A stretch of DNA of 64,000 nucleotides from Chlorocebus sabaeus (lineage: Eukaryota > Chordata > Mammalia > Primates > Cercopithecidae), in the NCBI RefSeq assembly GCF_047675955.1, contig NC_132930.1, positions 47,741,832 through 47,805,831 of the forward strand, read 5' to 3'. This document shows positions 56,901-64,000 of this stretch, in pieces. The notes below the pieces were generated by a model. The model was not told the origin of the DNA. It made no database searches and worked only from the letters and a program-made list of their open reading frames with translations. Made by a program: the position numbers and the translations under genes. Position 1 is the first letter of the stretch; each line of letters opens with the position of its first letter.

Positions 56901-57900
56901 TCTGGGAAAGAGCCTCCCGAGGAGGATTCGGAGGGCGCACAGCCCTGCCCACACCCTGACTTCAGACTTCTGGCCCCCAGAACTGAGAAACGATATGCTC
57001 CTGTTAAGCCCTGCCGTCTGTGGGGCATTGTTCTGGCAGCCCCAGGAAACACTCTCAGTGAGGAACTCTTAACAACTGGCCTTTGTTGAGAGGCACTGTT
57101 GTGCCCTGCTTGGGGAGCCATCCTCCCCAGCCCACAGCAGGGACCTCGCTCCCACCTGTCCAGCAACAAACCAGCCTGGAGGAGGCCACTGTTCACGGTG
57201 AGGCACATGTCTCTAGGGGTGTAAAATGCCAATACAGAGCCTGGGCGGAAGGCAGGCATCACAGCCTTACCTTTGGTCTATCCCCGAGGAATCCACTGCA
57301 ATTGGAGGCTCCACACCGACAGACCGTTTTTTCATTGCCCAAACAATCGAGGTTGTAGTTAAAAGTCAGCTCCGTCCCTGGGAGAAGAGCAGACAGACAC
57401 CAAATTGGAAACACCTGCCTTTCTCTTCCAACGCTAAGGGCCGTGTATTAGGTCAACAAAAATACTCTGTTATTTTCGTATCTATACTGGCTTGATCCAT
57501 GGCCTTTCAATTTTGTTTGGTAAAAGACATTCAAACCAAAAGAGACTCCACATTAGCACCCACCTCCCCCAGAGCCTTTCCAGTCCAGCCCCACGCAGCT
57601 CACAGCAATGGCCACTCTGCCCCCATAGCCGGAGCCCCACACAGGGTCTGGAGCTTGTACCTGCAGGAATGCCGCAGACAGCAAACAGGCCCACGCGAGT
57701 GTCCCCATAGCCAGGAGCCCCCACACAGGGTCCCCAGCAGGGTCCCCAGAGCTTGTACCTGCAGGAATGTCGCAGACGGCAAACAGGCCCACACGAGTGT
57801 CCCCGTTCACTGTCCACTTGAGGGTCTCACAGTTGGGCTGGCAGCTGTGATTCATAAATCGAGAGTAGTTTCCTTTGGGGCCAGCGTCAATTATACGGTC
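53700..57900 (-). CDS. NSD2: NSD2 histone H3K36 methyltransferase, last four coding exons (partial)
   Basis: NSD2 (WHSC1/MMSET) is the nuclear enzyme that dimethylates H3K36. The window holds its C-terminal 241 residues in four exons: 57900-57759, 57377-57271, 56126-55922 and 53971-53700. All have AG/GT borders and fitting phases (726 nt including TAG). In order, they encode the second half of the SET domain with the NHSC cofactor-site motif, and the post-SET CRCGASNC cysteines. A Lys/Arg-rich linker comes next, then a C5HCH-type PHD finger. The tail is basic and ends in VTEGK. In human numbering, from memory, the first residue here is D1125. The upstream exons lie beyond the window. The last part of the first of these exons is duplicated in the following intron, which is unusual. 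Confidence 0.96.
54481..54776 (-). mobile_element. Alu
   Basis: A full-length Alu in minus orientation, the same orientation as NSD2, with a 14-base poly-T run on the plus strand. Confidence 0.95.
54785..55100 (-). mobile_element. Alu with short internal duplication
   Basis: A minus-orientation Alu in which the tcggctc...tgcaa stretch appears twice (about 54852-54882). Confidence 0.92.
55922..56126 (-). CDS. NSD2: NSD2 exon with basic linker and first half of PHD finger
   Basis: Acceptor CTCTAG|ACCTCAACG and donor TTCG|GTGGGT on the minus strand. Encodes [20 protein letters not shown], then [20 protein letters not shown] to KRPF. Confidence 0.97.
56127..57270 (-). other. NSD2: NSD2 penultimate intron in the window
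   Basis: GT-AG intron dominated by a MaLR LTR (56655-57075). The remainder is unique. Confidence 0.85.
56655..57075 (+). mobile_element. MLT1-type ERVL-MaLR LTR
   Basis: Sense MaLR LTR landmarks occur in order: gactgtatttggaaatagg, a cttataagaag block, then cccagaactgagaaacgat and ctgtggggcattgtt. It is old and diverged, with no internal sequence. Confidence 0.85.
57271..57377 (-). CDS. NSD2: NSD2 exon with end of SET and post-SET motif
   Basis: Acceptor TCCCAG|GGACGG and donor CCAAAG|GTAAGG on the minus strand. Encodes TELTFNYNLDCLGNEKTVCR and the post-SET zinc cysteines CRCGASNC. Confidence 0.97.
57621..57802 (-). repeat. Tandem duplication of an NSD2 SET exon end and its splice donor
   Basis: Copy 1 (57703-57802) spans the true exon/intron border. 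Copy 2 (57621-57702) lies entirely in the intron. It repeats the last ~46 exon bases (minus strand GDTRVGLFAVC(G)IPAG) and the donor context CTGCAG|GTACAAGC without change. The copies differ by a few substitutions and a small gap on the intron side. Confidence 0.93.
57759..57900 (-). CDS. NSD2: NSD2 SET-domain exon with NHSC motif
   Basis: Acceptor TTCCAG|GACCGT and donor CTGCAG|GTACAA on the minus strand. Encodes DRIIDAGPKGNYSRFMNHSC, then QPNCETLKWTVNGDTRVGLF to IPAG. It is followed 98 nt later by the duplicate donor. Confidence 0.97.
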
Positions 57901-58252
57901 CTGGAAAGTCAAGCGATATATGAGATCAAGTGTTAGCAATCGTGTTATTTTTAAAGGGAACTTTCACCATCATAAGGCACATTGAAGAAGTTGTGTTCCT
58001 TGTTGTACTGAAAACCGTGGTGCCCCGTGTCCACTGAGACAGGACACCCCCAAACCAGTCCTGTTTCTCTTGCTCACAGAGGACAGGTCAGGACCACGTG
58101 GAGAGGACCGAGCCTTAGTGAGCGCCCAGAAGGACAGGACAGGGAGCCGGAGCTCCTAGCATCCTCCATGATGGCAAACAAGGGAGCTAAGGTCAACACC
58201 AACAGCCTAGCTAAGTGGCACTCAAGGACAAGAACAAGACTCACCCTGGCTG

Positions 58253-58528
58253 GGTGTGGTGGCTCACACCTGTAATCCCAGCACTTTGGGAGGCTGAGGC
58301 AGGCAGGAATTTGAGACCAGACTAGCCAACATGGTGAACCCCCATCTCTACTAAAAATACAAAAAAATTTAGCTGGGCGTGGTGGTGGGCGCCTGTAATC
58401 CCAGCTACTCGGGAGGCTGAGGCAGGAGAATCACTTGAACCCGGGAGGCAGAGGTTACAGAGAGTGGAGATTATGACATTGCACTCCAGCCTGGGCAACA
58501 AGAGCAAAACTCCGTCTCAAAAAAAAAA
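58253..58528 (+). mobile_element. Alu
   Basis: A sense Alu with a small left-arm deletion and a short A-tail. Confidence 0.94.
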
Positions 58529-58828
58529 CTCACCCAACCAAAAAACCAGCAAGGGATGCAAAGAAACAATTCGCAAAGAGCAAATACAGGCAAAGGTGGA
58601 GAAATGCAGATCAGAGTGACAGTGAGCTCTGACTTTGCACCATGGCGCTGATGTCACGTTGGCTGAGATGAGGGGGTGGCCACAGGGCTGGCAGGAAGGC
58701 TTTCGAGACAGCAATCTGATAAAGAGCCCTGGGAGTCACAAATGCAAGCACAATGTGGCCTAGAACTGACCCACTGAAATCCAGGTGCCTGGAGGCCAAA
58801 GGCAGGAACTGGAGACAATATATCCACC

Positions 58829-58930
58829 CAGCAGCGGGGGACGGACAGCCCCGGCCTCCACCCAGCAGCGGGGGACGGACAGTCCCGGCCTCCACCCAGC
58901 AGCGGGGGACGGACAGTCCCGGCTTCACCC
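58829..58930. repeat. Minisatellite, 34-bp unit, three copies
   Basis: The unit begins cagcagcgggggacggacag and repeats at 58829, 58863 and 58897 with only one or two differences between copies. Confidence 0.93.
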
Positions 58931-59714
58931 GAGGAGCCGCCAGATCCACCACACAACCGCGTGGGGGAAAATCAAAAGGCCACATAAAGCATAATAGTCA
59001 TGTGTTCACGCAAAACCACGTGTGTGAATAGAGATAAATACAGGCATACGGACATCCATAAGCTAGCTGTCTCATGGTCCCAGGAAGCAGTAGGCTTCGG
59101 AGACACTATTCGCACACCACCTCTGACACACCTGCCCACGCACCCAGCCCTAGTGCAATCTCCCACGGTGCCCCTGTCTGGGACCGCTGGCCCCCTGTCC
59201 TTTCTACATACCCACATAGGCCATCCCTTTAAAACCAGAAATGGTACCAGAATGTGGTTTTCTGCAAGGTGCTTTTCACAATAATGAAATACACTGATCA
59301 AGCCAGAGTGCCACTCTTCAACACCTGCATGACACCCCCTAACACAGAAGTGGGGGTGCTCATCCGCCCTCTGTAGATGCTTTGTCATGACGCACTGAGC
59401 CGTGGTGCTGACGTGCACATTGGCATGCACATCACTTCTGCAGGACACCAGGGACAAGGACAGCATGGGGCATGCACCTGGGACATGCCACCAAAGCCAA
59501 CAATGACAACCCCAGCCTCTGACGCCTGGCAGCACCATGTCTAACCTACATTCCTACCATTACCAGCAAGGTCCAGTGCCACTTCCTTCTTATCAGGCCA
59601 ATTTTCATCTGTGGGTTGCCTGCCATGTCTTGACCCTGTTTTATTTATCTTAACTGATTTTCAGATGGTGTTCCCTAGATATTCCAAACATCAGACCCCT
59701 TTATAACAATGTGT

Positions 59715-60008
59715 TGGCCGGGCACAGTGGCTCACATGTGTAATCCCAGTACTTTGGGAGGCCAAGCATCACTTGAGGCCAGGAGTTTGAAACCAGCCTG
59801 GACAACATGGTGAAACTCTGTCTCTACTAAAAAGACAAAAATTAGCCAGGTGTGGTGGTGGGCACCAGTAATCCCAGCTACTCGGGAGGCTGAGGCAGGA
59901 GAATCACTTGAACCTGGGAGGCAGAGGCTGCAGTGAGCTGAGATTGTGCCACTGAACTCCAGCCTGGGTGACAGAGTGAGACTCCATCTCCAAAAAGAAA
60001 AAAAAAAT
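59715..60008 (+). mobile_element. Alu
   Basis: A sense Alu with a small left-arm deletion and an A-rich tail. Confidence 0.94.
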
Positions 60009-61622
60009 GTATCGAAACCTTTCCCATCACTTCCCAGCTCGCAAGGGAATCTTCCCTGCGCAATGTCTTTTCTCACAAAGCTGCAACTATTTTACCCTTT
60101 TGCTTCATGCATATTCGGTTTGCTGAATAGCTGCATGCAGCTTTTCCCACCACACAGATTATGACATCCATCTCCCCCTCTCCTAGCTGTTAGTCCATCT
60201 GGAATTGGCCTTCGTAAGTGGTATGAGGGGAGGCATCAGTGCGTGGTACATGGGCTGCCCAGCCCTGGCTTTGGCCACACTCCCCCTGGCCAACCACCTG
60301 GGTTTGGGCCCCGCTGGAGTCACAGGAACACCATGGGGAGCACTGTCACCCCCAGGGGACGCCCCTTTCCTACAGTAAGGCTTCAAGATAGAGCACTGGC
60401 TAGACCTGCAGATCTTTCCTTCTACGTGGACTCTGAAGTTGCCTGTCCAGGTATATTTAAACGTTTTTGCTATTTTTATTGCGCTTACAACGAGCTTGCA
60501 CCGGGGAAGATTTCCACCCTCACAGCCTCTCCTTTCCCAGCTGGGACATAGCCCGTGTCACCACTCGTCCATGTCATCTCTCGTGTCCTTCAGTGACACT
60601 GCCAAACTTGCCAAAGAAGCCTGCTGCATTCACATACATGCATCAACGCTCTTTGTGGCTCTGCATATATGAGGAGGGTAGAGGAAAACCTGTGGACCTG
60701 GCCTCTCTCTGTTGTCACTACAGCTCACATGAGGCCATCACCAAACACCCGTCTCATTCTCCAAGAGACACCATTTGCCTCTTGCTGCTTTGCTGCAGCC
60801 TCAGTGGGGACAGGAGCGGCATGAGCGTCCTGACTTCTGAACCGGCCACAAGTGTCTGGCTCACCAAACATCAGCTGGCAGCCGCTGATGTCCTTTAGCA
60901 AGGTAAGCACAGTTGTAGTCCTGGTTTCTTGGAAGTTTTCGTCAGGAATAGGTTTGAATTTTCTCAAAGTATCTTCTGGTGTTCATGAAAATGACCCTGG
61001 ATTTGTTTTCCTCCTTTACCTACTGACAGGGTTGCTAAGCCCTCCTTGCGGTCCTGGGGTAAACCCCACTCGGTCACAAGGAACTGCTCTCCATGCTGCT
61101 CAGGTGCGCCCTGCCGGCTGGCACACACCCTCACAGGTCCCAGGCCCCTCTTCCCATGTTCACACACAGGTCCACGCCCTGGCTCGGACCTCACGCCTCA
61201 GTACGTGTGTCTCTGAAAAATACACAGCACTGTTGTGGGTTTGTAAGAAGAGATTTACTTATTTCTATTGTTTGTTTTTGTTTCGTTTTTTAATTTCTAA
61301 GTCTCTGCTTGGTCTCTAAACACTTCCTCCAGTATATTCTGTCCTTCTTTTTGACGAGATGAATTCATGCTCATCATCTGTCCAGAATCTCTGCCTTCAA
61401 CTAAGAGGCAAACTCGCCGTCAGCTGTCTTCATTGGCCTTTCTCCTGGATCCCACAGGCTAGTGGGAAGGCCCTAAATTTAGGGTGCATCTCATCCCCAG
61501 TGGTGGCTCTGGTGTCAAAAAAGCCGCCTTCTGTCTCACTGAAAGTGGTGGGGCCTGAATTCCACCTGGTCTGAGAACAACTCCTTTCTTCGACTCTACC
61601 TTGGCATACCTTTGCCCATAAT

Positions 61623-61752
61623 TGTTTTTTTAATTGAGACAGGGTCTCCCTATATTGCCCAGGCTGGTCTCGAACTCCTGGGCTCAAGCAATCTGCCCGC
61701 CTCAGCCTCCCAAAGTGCTGGGATTATTGGTGTGAGCCACTGAGCCCAGCCT
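61623..61752 (-). repeat. Alu monomer-like fragment
   Basis: One antisense Alu arm with a short T-rich start and complete promoter-side end (FRAM/FLAM-like). Confidence 0.85.
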
Positions 61753-63069
61753 GCCCACACTTTTATTTTTAACCTTCCAGAATCTTTGTTCCTTGCATGC
61801 TGCAGGGAGTTCGGTTTTATGATCCAATCTGGAAGTCTTTTAAGAAGTAAGTGAGCCCATTTCCTCTTTCCAGATATGCTGGGCACAGTTAGAACACATT
61901 CATGTCTTGCTTGTTTCTATGGGCTTTCAGCCTTTCACTGTGAGGCAGAGGGGCTGCTGGATCTCCTGCTGTTGGGGACTCTGTCCTCTCCTATTGGCGG
62001 CCCTTTACGTGACCCGTCAACCTGCACGCCCGCATGTAATGTCCCGGACACCCTTGCCCCTGCTTGTGCACACTGAAATCAGCCGGGATCCCCTCCCTCA
62101 ACTGCCCCTCGAGCCCAGCTCTCATCAGTGGCATTATCTTCATGCTCTCCTTTGCTCCAGAACACACCTCAGCTTCTGCTCCCACCTGACTCAGCGGCTC
62201 TGGCTCACCGGTGTTGGGGATGAACTTACCCTCCGTTCTCCCTGCTCCTCCCACTGCCCCTTCTGGTGGGGGCAACATGCTGAGTACGCTGCTGCCACTG
62301 CCCATCCTGTTGCTGGAGCTTCACCTGATTCTGCTGGAGGCTTGGAGCTCATCTCTTAGCAGTTGACTCAGGAAGGACGTGTTCCTTTAATTCTCTATGC
62401 TCCAACCTGCATCTCTGTAGTCGTTATACCCAGAGAGTCACATGGCTGAATGGACACCCCTGGCTCATTCCATGGAGCCTACCCTGTCCGGGGCACTGGG
62501 TTCTGCCATGAAGAGCCTCCAGCTGGCCCTATTTCTCCCCTTAGAAGCAATTTAGGTTTTGTTTGTTTTGTTTTGCCTGCCTATCTACAGGATTCTTGGC
62601 TGCATCCAGTAATCCTATTTATGATGTTGCCCAATCTGACTCAGCCCCGCTGAACCACTCTCTGGCCTGCTTGAATGCACAGTGCCTCTCCTCAGCAGTC
62701 TCTGCCCAAGGCGCCACTCTCATCCTTCTCTCTTTCCTTCCGACCTTCCTTCTCTCTCTCCCCCAGGTTCTTTCAGCTGCACTCTGCTCACTCCCCACAT
62801 CCACCCTCGTGCAGTCCTTGTGGTTCCTACTCTCTAGTGTGTTCCTTGAGGTTTAGGCTTTGCTTAGAAAATAATTTTCTTTTCCTTGTTTCACTCCTGA
62901 GTTCTACAAGTTTCCAATCTAGCTCTCCTTTCTGCCTGGCTATCTCTGAATCCTCATATTCAAAAAATTTGTGATGAATATTAGGGTACAACTTTTATCT
63001 GCTTTGTGATAAAAATTTTTCTAAGTGGCTTTTCTCCATCTATAAGGAAGTTCTGCTGTTTTGGGTCAG

Positions 63070-63372
63070 GATTTTGTTTGTTTTAGAGACAGAATTTGTT
63101 GCCCAGGCTGGAGCACAATGGTACAGGACCTTGGCTCCCTGCAGCCTCAGCCTCCTGGGCTCAAGCGATCCTCCCACCTCAGCCTCCTGAGTAGCTGGGA
63201 CAACAGGCACATGCCACTGTGCCCAGCTAATTTTTATTATTTTTTAGTAGAGACAAGGTGTTGCTGTGTTGCCCAAGCTGGTCTCAAACTCCAGGCTGGC
63301 CTTAAGCAGTACTCCTGCCTCGGTCTCCCAAAGTGCTGGGATTATAGGCACATGCCATTGCACCTGGCTGGG
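63070..63372 (-). mobile_element. Old Alu (AluJ-like)
   Basis: A diverged antisense Alu with a GTTTT-type tail and a short duplicated piece (caggctgg/aggctgg) in the middle. Confidence 0.9.
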
Positions 63373-63800
63373 GTTTTCTTACATAACCTTTTCATCATTC
63401 TCTGAACAAGCTGGATTTCCTGGAGCGGGTACTGGCTGGACCCCAGGTTTGTCTCACTGCTGTCGGCTTGATGGAGGTCTCCTCACCACAGAACCCAAGT
63501 CTCTGTGGGCCCTCAGAGCCTTGGGTCCCTTTCTCTCTGCCTTCCAGAATGTTGCCTTCCTTTTGGAAGGTGATCCTTTCAAAGATGCGTCATCTCTTCT
63601 TCTCAGGAACTCCCCATGCCTTCTTTTCCCACTGCTCCCTTTCAACTCTCAGCTCTGCTGGGAGCAGGCCCAAGTGCTTGCTCTGGCTGCCAGGCCACAC
63701 TCCCACATCACTGCACTCCCTGTGCTCAGGCGACACTGCAGGTCTCCAGTACTTTTCTCTGCCTGTTGGACTTCAGTGGATGGGTCTGTTTGTCCCATCG

Positions 63801-64000
63801 TTTCTTTTTTTTTTTTTTTGAGACGGAGTCTCGCTCTGTCGCCCAGGCTGGAGTGCAGTGGCTGGATCTCAGCTCACTGCAAGCTCCGCCTCCCGGGTTC
63901 CCGCCATTCTCCTGCCTCAGCCTCCCGAGTAGCTGGGACTATAGGCGCCGCCACCTCGCCCGGCTAGTTTTTTGTATTTTTTAGTAGAGACGGGGTTTCA
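63801..64000 (-). mobile_element. AluY, Old World monkey type, cut by the window end
   Basis: An antisense young AluY with the gtggctggatctcagctc and ggctagttttttg haplotype, truncated at 64000. Confidence 0.94.

Larger units (their letters stand above)
57901..64000 (-). other. NSD2: NSD2 intron continuing beyond the window
   Basis: The acceptor of this intron is at 57901-57902. No upstream exon is visible up to 64000. It holds Alus, a 34-bp minisatellite and unique or old-repeat DNA at 57901-58252, 58531-59715, 60009-61622, 61753-63069 and 63373-63800, in which I recognise no gene. The snoRNA-like gene SCARNA22 is known from this intron in human, but I cannot place it with confidence. Confidence 0.8.

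Overview
This is a stretch of primate nuclear genome, most likely from an Old World monkey. Intron-split protein genes sit in a dense background of Alu, L1 and endogenous retroviral repeats. Eight Alu copies carry a young AluY haplotype (caagcctg near the 5' end, ctagccgggcgagg in the linker, gatccggccactgcac in the right arm) that I associate with macaque/baboon-type genomes. The exact species cannot be named from the sequence alone.

Layout. 1-6603: an L1 in + orientation, broken by six Alus. 6604-7755: internal sequence of a THE1-type MaLR element. 7756-9560: a class I endogenous retrovirus remnant with decayed env. 9640-11880: an antisense L1 holding a solo HERV-K(HML)-like LTR of 999 bp with a 5-bp target duplication. 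11896-23170: Alus, old L1 pieces, a 0.7-kb polypurine tract and some unique DNA. I see no gene in 1-23,200.

23,270-24,900: a CpG-rich promoter with exon 1 of NELFA (+ strand). The complete NELFA coding sequence can be traced through 11 exons, from ATG 23981 to TAG 49379-49381. It gives 528 residues with every splice phase consistent. Intron 1 (16.3 kb) holds a near-complete antisense L1 and many Alus. The intron 4/exon 5 acceptor carries the MIR943 locus. About 0.5 kb beyond the NELFA poly(A) site, NSD2 (WHSC1) ends in the opposite direction. Its last four coding exons (57900 down to 53700, - strand) and a long 3' UTR lie in the window, and the rest of the gene lies beyond base 64,000. The tail-to-tail NELFA/NSD2 pair is the Wolf-Hirschhorn region synteny (human 4p16.3).

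The two genes act in different steps of transcription. NELFA is a subunit of the NELF complex that holds RNA polymerase II near promoters. NSD2 dimethylates histone H3 lysine 36. I see no operon-like or novel multi-gene system. The most unusual signals are: a tandem duplication of the 3' end of an NSD2 SET exon, including an identical splice donor, in the following intron; a 663-nt NELFA intron that is open in frame from exon 8 to exon 9; and a changed miR-943 sequence that ends exactly at a splice acceptor.
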